Positions 8,199-16,296 of a DNA stretch of 64,000 nucleotides are shown here, piece by piece. Source of the DNA: CBDEGK01 sp965237855 (lineage in GTDB: Bacteria; Pseudomonadota; Gammaproteobacteria; Pseudomonadales; Halieaceae); contig CBDEGK010000001.1 in the NCBI GenBank assembly GCA_965237855.1, positions 527,606 to 591,605 of the forward strand, read 5' to 3'. Under the pieces are notes generated by a model that did not search any database, was not told the DNA's origin, and saw nothing but the letters and a program-made list of their open reading frames with translations. The translations under genes and the position numbers were made by a program. Each line of letters begins with the position of its first letter. Position 1 is the first letter of the stretch.

Positions 8199-9316
8199 TA
8201 AGACAGGGCCCGCTCGATGATGCCGCCACCCAGACAGATATCATCCCGATAGAACACGGCGGATTGTCCCGGGGTAATGGCCCGTTGTGGTGTTTCGAAA
8301 TCCACCCGGTAGCCGCCGTCGGTTTTATGCAGGGTGCAAACCTGGTCTGGCTGCCGGTAGCGGGTCTTGGCGGTACAGGCCAGAGGCAGGGTGGTTTCCT
8401 GTTCCGCCACCCAGTCGATATGCGACAGCTCCAGCGAGGATTCAAACAACTTTGGGTGGTTATTGCCCTGCACCACGATCAACTGATTATTATCGAGATC
8501 TTTAGCCGCCACATACCAGGGCTCGTCGCCATGATTGGCTGTTCCTCCGATACCCAGACCCTGACGCTGGCCAATGGTGTGATACATCAGCCCCTGGTGC
8601 TGGCCCAATAATTCACCGTGCTCGGTATAGATGTCACCGGGCTGGGCGGGCAGGTACTGTTGCAGAAAGTCTTTGAAGCGACGCTCACCGATAAAACAGA
8701 TACCGGTGCTGTCTTTCTTGTCGTGGGTTTTCAGGCCCTGTGCCTGGGCAATGGCGCGTACGTTAGATTTGTCCATCTCGCCGATGGGAAACAGGCTCCG
8801 TTCCAATTCCCGGTAGCCCACCGCGTGCAGGAAGTAGCTCTGGTCCTTGTTGCCATCCAGGCCCTTGCGCAGCATGCCCTCATCGCGGCTGTCACCCTTG
8901 CGCACATAGTGGCCAGTGCCGATGTAGTCAGCTCCCAGGGCCAGGGCGTACTCCAGGAAGGCTTTGAACTTGATCTCGCGATTGCAGAGGATGTCGGGGT
9001 TGGGTGTGCGGCCGGCTTTGTATTCCTCGAGAAAATGCTCGAACACGTTGTCCCAGTATTCGGCGGCAAAATTAGCGCTGTGCAGGTGCATGCCGAGCTT
9101 GTCCGCCACCGCTTGAGCATCCGCTAAATCGTCTTTGGCGGTGCAGTACTCGGTGCCGTCGTCCTCGTCCCAGTTCTTCATGAACAGGCCTTCCACGTCA
9201 TAGCCTTGCTGTTGCAGCAACAGGGCTGATACGGAGGAATCAACGCCGCCGGACATGCCGACGATGACTTTTGTCGATGAAGCGCCTGGATGGGGCTTCT
9301 GGGAAATGGTATTCAT
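8198..9316 (-). CDS. mnmA: tRNA-specific 2-thiouridylase MnmA
   Basis: 372 residues. The enzyme thiolates U34 of tRNA-Lys, -Glu and -Gln using sulfur relayed by the Tus proteins. The PP-loop SGGVDS lies at 22-27. The two catalytic cysteines are Cys111 (DILCNREIKF) and Cys207 (STGICFIGERRF). The start ATG overlaps the nudix stop as ATGA, and the stop abuts hflD, so the set is translationally coupled. Confidence 0.97.
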   Translation of the reverse strand: MNTISQKPHPGASSTKVIVGMSGGVDSSVSALLLQQQGYDVEGLFMKNWDEDDGTEYCTAKDDLADAQAVADKLGMHLHSANFAAEYWDNVFEHFLEEYKAGRTPNPDILCNREIKFKAFLEYALALGADYIGTGHYVRKGDSRDEGMLRKGLDGNKDQSYFLHAVGYRELERSLFPIGEMDKSNVRAIAQAQGLKTHDKKDSTGICFIGERRFKDFLQQYLPAQPGDIYTEHGELLGQHQGLMYHTIGQRQGLGIGGTANHGDEPWYVAAKDLDNNQLIVVQGNNHPKLFESSLELSHIDWVAEQETTLPLACTAKTRYRQPDQVCTLHKTDGGYRVDFETPQRAITPGQSAVFYRDDICLGGGIIERALS

Positions 9317-9759
9317 GAGTCGTATATGAAGTCCAGGGGATAGATCTTGCCCGCCAGGTATTGATCGATACTGGCCAGTACCAGCGGGCTGCGCATTCTA
9401 TCAGAATCGGCCTGTATTTCCTCCCGTGACAGCCATATTACCCGCTCAATATCCTCATCGAGGGGAAGCGCCGGGTCATGGTGCAAGGTACTACCGAGAA
9501 AGGTGGTGCGGTGATAGGTGACATGGGTAACCGGGGAGGTGTAGAGGGCGCTGCCGATCACCGCCAACAGTTCCACCTTATAGCCCGTTTCTTCCAGGGT
9601 TTCGCGTACCGCGGCCTGCTGCAGGCTTTCCCCGGCCTCCAGGTGCCCGGCAGGCTGGTTGATCACCAGGCCCTGGTCGGTGCGCTCTTCCACCAGCAGA
9701 AACTTGCCATCCTTCTCAACCACCGTCGCCACGGTGCTATGTGCATACCAGTCAGTCAT
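9313..9759 (-). CDS. nudJ: Nudix hydrolase, NudJ-like phosphatase
   Basis: 148 residues with a complete Nudix box at 38-60: G38, E44, R52-E53 and EETG. The sequence begins WYAHSTVATVVEKDGKFLLVEE, very like the NudJ group, which hydrolyses thiamine pyrophosphate precursors and nucleoside di- and triphosphates. It overlaps mnmA by 4 bases (ATGA). The same nudJ-mnmA linkage occurs in E. coli, which supports the subfamily name. The substrate is inferred. Confidence 0.88.
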   Translation of the reverse strand: MTDWYAHSTVATVVEKDGKFLLVEERTDQGLVINQPAGHLEAGESLQQAAVRETLEETGYKVELLAVIGSALYTSPVTHVTYHRTTFLGSTLHHDPALPLDEDIERVIWLSREEIQADSDRMRSPLVLASIDQYLAGKIYPLDFIYDS

Positions 9760-9767
9760 AATTGGAA

Positions 9768-10355
9768 TTATAACTTTCGGCCGGGGCGCTGTTGGAACTT
9801 TTTGCGTGGCAGGTGAACTTGCTCACGCTGGTGCTCACCCGGTTGTAACTCAGCCAGGGACCAGTCGCCAATCTTACAGCGTATGAGTCTCAGGGTCGGC
9901 AGCCCCAAGGCCGCGGTCATACGCCGGACCTGCCGATTGCGGCCCTCGCGAATAGACAATTCAAGCCAGCTGGTGGGAATTGATTGTCGCTCGCGTATCG
10001 GCGGCTGGCGCGGCCACAGGCCGGGGGGTTGATCCAGCTGCCGCGCCTTGGCGGGCAGGGTGGGGCCGTCTTTTAAGTTAAGCCCGCTTCGCAATTGTTC
10101 GATCTGGCTTTTCCCTACCGAACCCTCCACCTGCACCCAGTAGGTTTTCCACAGTTTGTGCCTGGGATTGGCGATTTGCTGCTGTAGCTGACCGTCATCG
10201 GTGAGTAGTAACAAGCCCTCGGAATCGTAATCGAGGCGGCCGGCCGCGCGAAATCCGGGGGCCTGGATATAGTCCGACAAGGTGGAACGGTTCTCGGTAT
10301 CGGTGAACTGACTGAGCACCTGGTATGGCTTATTGAACAGGATTAGGTTTGCCAT
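9768..10355 (-). CDS. rluE: 23S rRNA pseudouridine synthase, RluE-like
   Basis: 195 residues from the ATG at 10355; a 7-residue upstream extension to 10376 is possible but adds only an unlikely MFFYKIA leader. It is an RsuA/RluE family enzyme without an S4 domain: the catalytic Asp42 sits in GRLDYDSEGLLLLTDDG, and SIREGRNRQVRRMTAALG is near the C-terminus. The lack of an S4 domain and the N-terminus LILFNKPYQVLSQFTD match RluE, which modifies U2457 of 23S rRNA. It is first in the minus-strand run and divergent from icd. Confidence 0.9.
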   Translation of the reverse strand: MANLILFNKPYQVLSQFTDTENRSTLSDYIQAPGFRAAGRLDYDSEGLLLLTDDGQLQQQIANPRHKLWKTYWVQVEGSVGKSQIEQLRSGLNLKDGPTLPAKARQLDQPPGLWPRQPPIRERQSIPTSWLELSIREGRNRQVRRMTAALGLPTLRLIRCKIGDWSLAELQPGEHQREQVHLPRKKFQQRPGRKL

Positions 10356-10426
10356 CGCAATTTTATAAAAAAACAATAAGAATCAATAAGTTTAGGCTGA
10401 CAAATCAAGCAATGAGATAAATCCGG

Positions 10427-10435
10427 TGCTATAAT
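10427..10435 (+). promoter_or_regulatory. Extended -10 promoter for icd
   Basis: TGCTATAAT at 10427-10435 is a perfect extended -10 element (TGn plus TATAAT). No good -35 hexamer is found 16-18 bases upstream, as expected for an extended -10 promoter. The predicted transcript start is about 35-40 bases ahead of the icd start codon. Confidence 0.6.
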
Positions 10436-10483
10436 TCGCGCCGCTAAATTCCCCCTGCTTACACATCCGACATGGAGCATATT

Positions 10484-11740
10484 ATGGGTTACACCCACAT
10501 CAAGGTACCTTCTGAAGGCGAAAAGATCACAGTTAACGAAGATTCCTCCCTGCACGTTCCCGCGAATCCGATTATTCCCTTCATCGAAGGCGACGGCATC
10601 GGTGTTGATATTAGCCCAGTTATGCTGGATGTCGTCAACGCAGCGGTCGAGAAAGCTTACAACGGCGACAAGAAAATTTCCTGGATGGAAATCTACACCG
10701 GTGAAAAAGCCGCTGAATTGTACGACGGAGACTGGTTCCCTGAAGAAACCCTCGACGCTATCCGCACTTACGCGGTCGCCATCAAAGGCCCGCTGACCAC
10801 ACCGGTGGGCGGTGGCTTCCGTTCCCTGAACGTGGCCCTGCGCCAGGAAATGGACCTGTACGTGTGCCAGCGTCCGGTGCGTTGGTTTGAAGGCGTGCCT
10901 TCCCCAGTGAAAGAGCCCGGCAACTGCAACATGATCATCTTCCGGGAGAATTCGGAAGACATCTATGCCGGTATTGAATACCAGGCCGGCAGTGAAGAAG
11001 CCAAGAAAGTGGTTGATTTCATTATCAATGAAATGGGCGCCACCAAGATGCGCTTCACCGACAACGTCGGTATCGGCATCAAGCCCATCTCTGAAGAGGG
11101 CACCAAGCGCCTGGTACGCAAGGCCATTCAGTACGCCATCGACCAGGACCAGCCCAATGTCACCATCGTGCACAAGGGCAACATCATGAAGTTCACCGAA
11201 GGCGGCTTCCGCGACTGGGCCTATGAACTGGCCATGGAAGAGTTCGGCGGTGAATTGCTGGACGGCGGCCCCTGGGTGTCCGTTAAGAATCCCAACAATG
11301 GCAATGAAATTGTGATCAAGGATGTGATCGCCGACGCCATGCTGCAACAGATCCTGACCCGTCCGAAAGAGTACTCCGTGGTTGCCACCATGAACCTGAA
11401 CGGTGATTACCTGTCAGACGCACTGGCGGCACAAGTGGGCGGTATCGGCATCGCGCCGGGTGCCAACCTCAGTGATGAGATTGCCCTGTTTGAAGCCACC
11501 CACGGCACCGCACCCAAGTACGCCGGCCAGGACAAGGTGAACCCCGGTTCCCTGATCCTGTCTGCGGAAATGATGCTGCGCCACTTGGGCTGGAATGACG
11601 CGGCGGACCTGATCATTAATGGCATGAACGGGGCCATCCAGGCCAAGACCGTGACCTATGATTTCGAGCGCCTGATGGATGACGCAGAACTGATGAGCTG
11701 TTCTGGGTTTGGGCAAGAGATCATCAAACATATGGACTAA
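10484..11740 (+). CDS. icd: Isocitrate dehydrogenase, NADP-dependent
   Basis: 418 residues from the ATG at 10484, close to the 416 of E. coli Icd. It oxidatively decarboxylates isocitrate to 2-oxoglutarate in the TCA cycle. The phosphorylatable substrate-binding serine is in FRENSEDIYAGIEY, the metal/substrate motif is NLNGDYLSD, and the NADP-side segment HGTAPKYAGQDKVNPG is intact. An ATG 12 bases upstream (10472) is in frame, but GGAG at 10474-10477 sits 6 bases before 10484, which decides for the later start. A rho-independent terminator follows. Confidence 0.97.
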   Translation: MGYTHIKVPSEGEKITVNEDSSLHVPANPIIPFIEGDGIGVDISPVMLDVVNAAVEKAYNGDKKISWMEIYTGEKAAELYDGDWFPEETLDAIRTYAVAIKGPLTTPVGGGFRSLNVALRQEMDLYVCQRPVRWFEGVPSPVKEPGNCNMIIFRENSEDIYAGIEYQAGSEEAKKVVDFIINEMGATKMRFTDNVGIGIKPISEEGTKRLVRKAIQYAIDQDQPNVTIVHKGNIMKFTEGGFRDWAYELAMEEFGGELLDGGPWVSVKNPNNGNEIVIKDVIADAMLQQILTRPKEYSVVATMNLNGDYLSDALAAQVGGIGIAPGANLSDEIALFEATHGTAPKYAGQDKVNPGSLILSAEMMLRHLGWNDAADLIINGMNGAIQAKTVTYDFERLMDDAELMSCSGFGQEIIKHMD

Positions 11741-11767
11741 ATCCCGCTCTAGTCAAGCACAATAATT

Positions 11768-11791
11768 AAGCCGGTTAACCCGGCTTTTTTT
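11768..11791 (+). terminator. Rho-independent terminator of icd
   Basis: AAGCCGG-TTAA-CCCGGCT forms a short GC stem followed by seven T residues, starting 27 bases after the icd stop. The T tract runs into the upstream region of clpS. Confidence 0.85.
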
Positions 11792-11811
11792 ATGCCCCAA
11801 CGATTTTCCCG

Positions 11812-11817
11812 TATAAT
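11812..11817 (+). promoter_or_regulatory. Promoter -10 box for clpS
   Basis: A perfect TATAAT at 11812-11817 lies only 7 bases ahead of the ATG at 11825. The -35 region overlaps the T tract of the icd terminator and is weak. A start point about 7 bases downstream of the box would fall on or next to the ATG, giving a leaderless or near-leaderless message if 11825 is the start codon. Confidence 0.5.
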
Positions 11818-11824
11818 AGGCCCC

Positions 11825-12196
11825 ATGCACAATAGCGACGACAAGCATCTGATATTGATGGCCGGCGAAGATGACGGTGATCCCTGGCAGGATGATGGCG
11901 ACACAGCCACCCAGGAAGCCAAGCCGGAATTAAAGCGACCGCCTTTATTCAAGGTGGTCTTGATAAATGACGACTACACCCCCATGGAGTTTGTAGTGGA
12001 AGTGTTAGAAAGCTTCTTCCGCATGAGCCGGGAGCAAGCTACCCATGTTATGTTGACGGTTCACACTCAGGGTCGCGGTATCTGCGGTATTTTTGCGAAG
12101 GACATTGCAGAAACCAAGGCAGCGGAAGTGAATCAGTATTCCAGGGAAAATCAGCATCCCCTGCTGTGTGAAATAGAGGCATCTGGGGAACAGTAG
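11825..12196 (+). CDS. clpS: ATP-dependent Clp protease adaptor ClpS
   Basis: 123 residues from the ATG at 11825, similar to the 122 of the Pseudomonas protein. ClpS binds proteins with destabilising N-terminal residues and hands them to ClpAP. The N-degron pocket is intact: NDDYTPMEFVVEVL and the HTQGRGICGIF segment. The long acidic N-terminal tail is the part that enters ClpA. A start at 11792 would lie across the icd terminator and the -10 box and is rejected. An internal ATG at 11858 also remains possible. clpA follows after 15 bases. Confidence 0.93.
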   Translation: MHNSDDKHLILMAGEDDGDPWQDDGDTATQEAKPELKRPPLFKVVLINDDYTPMEFVVEVLESFFRMSREQATHVMLTVHTQGRGICGIFAKDIAETKAAEVNQYSRENQHPLLCEIEASGEQ

Positions 12197-12211
12197 AGCG
12201 GGAGACGCGGT

Positions 12212-14500
12212 ATGTTAAGCAAGGATCTGGAGCAGACTCTGAACGAGGCCTTTAACGATGCCCGTTCCAAACGGCATGAGTTTATGACCGTAGAGCACCT
12301 GCTACTGGCGTTACTCGACAACGACGATGCCATCAAGGTGCTCAATGCCTGCGGCTCTGATATTGCCAGTTTGCGCGGCGATCTCACTGAATTCGTCGAT
12401 GCCACCACGCCGCTGATTCCAGAAGAGGAAGACGGCCGAGACACACAGCCGACTCTGGGCTTTCAGCGGGTGTTGCAGCGCGCCGTATTCCATGTTCAAT
12501 CCTCGGGTAAAAGTGAAGTCAACGGCGCCAATGTACTGGTCGCTATATTCAGCGAGCAGGAAAGCCAGGCGGTCTACTTCCTGAAAATGCAGCGTATTGC
12601 CCGGCTCGACGTGGTCAATTACATCACCCACGGTATCTCGAAAGTTGGGGAGGAGGGCGAGCCCAGCGGCGAGCCACTGAGCGAGGAAGAAGCTGGCAGT
12701 GGCGAAGGTGAGGGCAGTATGCTCGACCAGTTCACCACTAATCTTAACGAAGAGGCCGAGGCGGGGCGTATTGATCCTTTGATTGGCCGCCTGGCAGAGG
12801 TCGAGCGGGTCTCCCAAACTCTTGCCCGTCGACGCAAAAACAACCCGCTGTTGGTGGGCGAGTCGGGTGTTGGCAAGACCGCCATTGCCGAGGGGCTGGC
12901 CAAGCTGATCGTCGATGGCGAAGTACCCGAAATCCTGCACGACAGTGTCGTCTATTCCCTCGACCTCGGCTCACTGCTGGCGGGCACCAAGTATCGCGGC
13001 GATTTCGAGAAGCGCCTGAAAGGCTTGTTGGCGGAGTTGAAAACTCGAGAGGGGGCCATCCTCTTCATCGATGAAATTCACACCATTATCGGAGCCGGCG
13101 CGGCCTCCGGCGGGGTCATGGATGCTTCCAATATACTCAAGCCGTTGCTGGCCTCGGGCAGGCTGCGCTGCATTGGCTCGACCACTTTCCAGGAGTACCG
13201 GGGCATCTTCGACAAAGACAAGGCACTGAGCCGTCGCTTCCAGAAAATCGACGTGCTCGAGCCCTCGGCAGACGACACCTTCCTGATACTGAAGGGACTG
13301 AAGAGCCGTTTCGAGGAGCATCACAAGCTGCGCTATACCAGTAAAGCCCTGCGTTCGGCAGCGGACCTGGCCGAGCGCTATATCACCGACCGCCATCTGC
13401 CGGACAAGGCCATCGATGTCATCGATGAGGCGGGCGCGTACCAGCAGTTGCAGCCGCCCTCCAAGCGTAAAAAGGTGGTCGGCGTGCACGACATTGAGGC
13501 GGTGGTGGCCAAGATTGCCCGTATACCACCGAAATCTGTCAGTGCGTCCGACAAAGAGGCGCTGGCCAAGCTGGAAACCAATTTGAAAATGGTGGTGTTT
13601 GGCCAGGACAAGCCGGTCGAGACACTCGCCACCGCCATCAAATTGGCCAGGGCGGGCCTCAAGCCCACAGAAAAGCCCATTGGCAGCTTCCTGTTTGCCG
13701 GTCCCACCGGGGTTGGCAAAACCGAGGTCAGCCGCCAGTTGGCGAAAATCCTCGGCCTCGAACTGATTCGCTTTGATATGTCTGAGTACATGGAACGGCA
13801 CACGGTGTCACGATTGATCGGCGCACCGCCTGGCTACGTGGGATTTGACCAGGGTGGCTTACTGACCGATGCCGTGACCAAGCATCCCCACTCGGTGTTG
13901 TTGCTCGATGAAGTGGAGAAAGCGCACCCGGACGTGTTCAACCTGCTGCTGCAAGTAATGGACCACGGCTCCCTCACCGACAACAATGGCCGCCGCGCGG
14001 ATTTCCGCAATGTCATCCTGGTCATGACCACCAATGCGGGTGCCGAGAATATCAGCCGCCGATCTATCGGTTTTTCCATTCAGGATCACAGTACCGATGC
14101 CATGGAAGCGGTTAACCGGATGTTCACGCCGGAGTTCCGCAATCGCCTGGACAGCATCATTCAATTTGATGCCCTCGGTGCCGAAGTAATTCTCACCGTG
14201 GTCGACAAGTTCCTGGTCGAGCTGCAATCACAGCTGGACGAAAAGCGGGTCAACCTGGTTGTCGATGAAGACGCACGCCTGTGGCTCGTGGAGAAGGGTT
14301 ATGACGTCAATATGGGCGCGCGCCCCATGGAGCGGGTTATCCAGGAACACATCAAGAAGCCGCTGGCGGAAATGGTGCTATTTGGCGGCCTGGCCAAGCA
14401 CGGCGGCACAGCGCTTGTCAGCCTCGATAAGGAGGCTGACAGTTTAACGGTCGAAATTGAATCTGAAGAAGAAGAGGCTGCCGAGATGCAGCCCTCTTGA
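12212..14500 (+). CDS. clpA: ATP-dependent Clp protease ATP-binding subunit ClpA
   Basis: 762 residues, the usual ClpA length. An N-domain (1-145) that binds ClpS is followed by two AAA+ rings. Walker A of D1 is GESGVGKT near 216-223, and of D2 GPTGVGKT near 497-504. The ClpP-docking IGF loop is visible as SIGFSIQ in D2. It unfolds substrates into ClpP, including N-degron proteins delivered by ClpS from the gene just upstream. The C-terminus is acidic and carries no degradation tag that I can see. Confidence 0.97.
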   Translation: MLSKDLEQTLNEAFNDARSKRHEFMTVEHLLLALLDNDDAIKVLNACGSDIASLRGDLTEFVDATTPLIPEEEDGRDTQPTLGFQRVLQRAVFHVQSSGKSEVNGANVLVAIFSEQESQAVYFLKMQRIARLDVVNYITHGISKVGEEGEPSGEPLSEEEAGSGEGEGSMLDQFTTNLNEEAEAGRIDPLIGRLAEVERVSQTLARRRKNNPLLVGESGVGKTAIAEGLAKLIVDGEVPEILHDSVVYSLDLGSLLAGTKYRGDFEKRLKGLLAELKTREGAILFIDEIHTIIGAGAASGGVMDASNILKPLLASGRLRCIGSTTFQEYRGIFDKDKALSRRFQKIDVLEPSADDTFLILKGLKSRFEEHHKLRYTSKALRSAADLAERYITDRHLPDKAIDVIDEAGAYQQLQPPSKRKKVVGVHDIEAVVAKIARIPPKSVSASDKEALAKLETNLKMVVFGQDKPVETLATAIKLARAGLKPTEKPIGSFLFAGPTGVGKTEVSRQLAKILGLELIRFDMSEYMERHTVSRLIGAPPGYVGFDQGGLLTDAVTKHPHSVLLLDEVEKAHPDVFNLLLQVMDHGSLTDNNGRRADFRNVILVMTTNAGAENISRRSIGFSIQDHSTDAMEAVNRMFTPEFRNRLDSIIQFDALGAEVILTVVDKFLVELQSQLDEKRVNLVVDEDARLWLVEKGYDVNMGARPMERVIQEHIKKPLAEMVLFGGLAKHGGTALVSLDKEADSLTVEIESEEEEAAEMQPS

Positions 14501-14506
14501 TACGAA

Positions 14507-14536
14507 CCGCTAAGGGCTTCTGAGGTGCTTTAGCGG
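14507..14536. terminator. Possible bidirectional hairpin between clpA and infA
   Basis: CCGCTAA at 14507-14513 pairs with TTAGCGG at 14530-14536 across a 16-base loop, and the second arm contains the infA stop codon. The genes converge here. There is no clear T tract, so a terminator role is only possible. Confidence 0.35.
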
Positions 14537-14748
14537 GCGCGGTAAGTAATGCGGCCCTTGCTCAGATCGTACGGAGTCAGCTCTACTCTTACCTTGTCGC
14601 CAGTTAATATGCGGATGTAGTTTTTACGCATTTTGCCGGAGATGTGCGCAGTCACGATGTGACCGTTTTCCAATTGAACCCGGAAAGTGGTGTTGGGAAG
14701 CGTATCGATCACCTCACCTTCCATTTCAATTTGATCTTCTTTTGCCAT
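14530..14748 (-). CDS. infA: Translation initiation factor IF-1
   Basis: 72 residues, exactly the usual size of bacterial IF-1, an OB-fold protein that sits in the ribosomal A site during initiation. It starts MAKEDQIEMEGEVIDTLPNT and ends YDLSKGRITYRAR, near-identical in style to other proteobacterial IF-1. The open frame continues upstream to 15069, but that extension overlaps bpt and is not part of the protein. The gene lies between clpA and the bpt-aat pair, a common gammaproteobacterial arrangement. Confidence 0.98.
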   Translation of the reverse strand: MAKEDQIEMEGEVIDTLPNTTFRVQLENGHIVTAHISGKMRKNYIRILTGDKVRVELTPYDLSKGRITYRAR

Positions 14749-14851
14749 GCGGCAGCGTTCCTTCACTAAATACAGGCGCGCATTTTGCCCTAAAACGCCT
14801 GCTGGCGCCAGCGGCATTCTTGCTTGAAGTGTCGCTAGAAATGTAGCTGGA

Positions 14852-15562
14852 TCAGCGCAGGTCAGTCCAGCGCCCGTTGAGAAAGAGCTCCAGCGGCCGG
14901 TATTGAATTTTATAGGCCATCTTCTGACAGTCTTTAATCCAGTAGCCGAGGTAGAGGTAGGGCAGATCAAGGCTTTTGGCCAACTCAATCTGCCAGAGAA
15001 TCGCGTAGGTGCCGAGGCTGCGATGTTGGTGTTCGGGCTCAAAAAAGGTGTAAATTGCCGACAGGCCATCGTCGAGCGTATCGACTACGGCTACGCCCAG
15101 CAACTCATCGCCTATATCCATACGGAAGTAGCGGGTCACGTCCCACTCGTCACTGAGGAACGACTCATACTGATCGCGCAGGGGCGGATACATGTCGCCA
15201 TCCTGATGCCGACTCTCAATATAGCGCCGGTACAACTCAAAATACTCTTCTGAGGCAATGCACTCGACCTCGTGCATTTCGATGTCCTGATTTTGTTTCC
15301 AAGCCCGTTTCTGGCTGCGGCGAGGCTGAAACGTGTCGACCACGATACGGGCCGGCACACAGGCACTGCAGTGGGAGCAATGGGGACGATAAATATGTGA
15401 GCCGGAACGGCGGAAACCCAGCAGCGAGAGTTGGCTGTAGAGCTCGCCATCAACCTGCGTTCGAGGGTCTACGAACAGGGTGGTTGCCTCTTTATCCTCG
15501 AGATAACTACAGCTGTGAGGGTAGGTGGTATACACCTTCAAGTCGCGCAGGGAGGAGGTCAC
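14852..15562 (-). CDS. bpt: Aspartate/glutamate leucyltransferase (Bpt, ATE family)
   Basis: 236 residues from a GTG at 15562. It transfers leucine from Leu-tRNA to N-terminal Asp/Glu, making an N-degron for ClpS-ClpAP. The N-terminal cysteine region (HSCSYL, then PHCSHCSACVPARI) and the fold-typical FYEPEH-like segment TFFEPEHQHRSLG are present. The GTG overlaps the aat stop in GTGA, which sets the start; an ATG 11 codons upstream lies inside aat and is less likely. Together with aat, clpS and clpA it completes a bacterial N-degron pathway within about 4.5 kb. Confidence 0.92.
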   Translation of the reverse strand: MTSSLRDLKVYTTYPHSCSYLEDKEATTLFVDPRTQVDGELYSQLSLLGFRRSGSHIYRPHCSHCSACVPARIVVDTFQPRRSQKRAWKQNQDIEMHEVECIASEEYFELYRRYIESRHQDGDMYPPLRDQYESFLSDEWDVTRYFRMDIGDELLGVAVVDTLDDGLSAIYTFFEPEHQHRSLGTYAILWQIELAKSLDLPYLYLGYWIKDCQKMAYKIQYRPLELFLNGRWTDLR

Positions 15563-16275
15563 AACAGCTCCCGCGGCTCGACGTCCAGTGTCCACTTAGG
15601 CGTGGGCTCGTTCATACCGACAGTGTGCGCAAGGTGCTGTTCAAAGTCCAGTCGCGGGATCGCGCGGGCCCCCAGGGTGCGCAGGTGCTCACTTTCCACC
15701 TGGCAGTCGATCACCTGGTAATTGAATTGCTGGAGTACGCGGGTGGTCGCTACCAGGGCCATTTTGGAGGCGTTGTCGGCCTTGCTGAACATGGATTCGC
15801 CAAAGAAGACACGGCCCAGGGTCACCCCGTACAGACCGCCGACAAGCTGGCCGTGCCGGTTCCAGACTTCCACCGAATGGGCGTAACCCTCGGAGTGTAG
15901 TTCCATGTAGGCGCGCCCCATGGCGTTGGTAATCCAGGTGCCGTGGTCTTCAAAGCGCGGTTCAGCGCAGCCGGCGACGATGCGGTGAAAGGCGCAGTCG
16001 GTGGTGATGCGGAAATCAGACTGGCGCATGGCCTTGCGCAGGCTGCGTGAAATCTTCAGTTCGTCGGGGAACAGCACCGAGCGGGGATCGGGGCTCCACC
16101 ACATGATCGGCTGGGGATCTTCATACCAGGGAAAAATGCCGTGTTCATAGGCTTTGAGTAAGCGCGGAATACTCAGGTCCCCGCCGATTGCCAGCAGGCC
16201 GTTCGGATAACTCAGGGCCTGGCCGGTATCGGGGAAGTCCAGGCTCTGATCTTTGATTCGCTGTATCGCTACCAT
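15559..16275 (-). CDS. aat: Leucyl/phenylalanyl-tRNA--protein transferase
   Basis: 238 residues from the ATG at 16275; the frame opens further to a TTG at 16296 that touches the trxB stop. The enzyme adds Leu or Phe to proteins with N-terminal Arg or Lys, creating primary N-degrons. Family motifs: GLLAIGGDLS, AYEHGIFPWY, WWSPDPR, GGLYGV and FFGESMFS. It is translationally coupled to bpt through the GTGA overlap. The neighbouring trxB order matches many gammaproteobacteria. Confidence 0.95.
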   Translation of the reverse strand: MVAIQRIKDQSLDFPDTGQALSYPNGLLAIGGDLSIPRLLKAYEHGIFPWYEDPQPIMWWSPDPRSVLFPDELKISRSLRKAMRQSDFRITTDCAFHRIVAGCAEPRFEDHGTWITNAMGRAYMELHSEGYAHSVEVWNRHGQLVGGLYGVTLGRVFFGESMFSKADNASKMALVATTRVLQQFNYQVIDCQVESEHLRTLGARAIPRLDFEQHLAHTVGMNEPTPKWTLDVEPRELL

Positions 16276-16296
16276 CGCCCCAATATGGTGGAGCAA

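Noticed and set aside
10343..11347. Long open frame (334 codons) antisense to icd
   Set aside because: Shadow of a GC-rich coding gene; low-complexity composition, no motif, and icd is certain on the plus strand.
14749..15069. N-terminal extension of infA to 179 residues
   Set aside because: IF-1 is 72 residues in related bacteria; the extension overlaps bpt and the proper ATG is at 14748.
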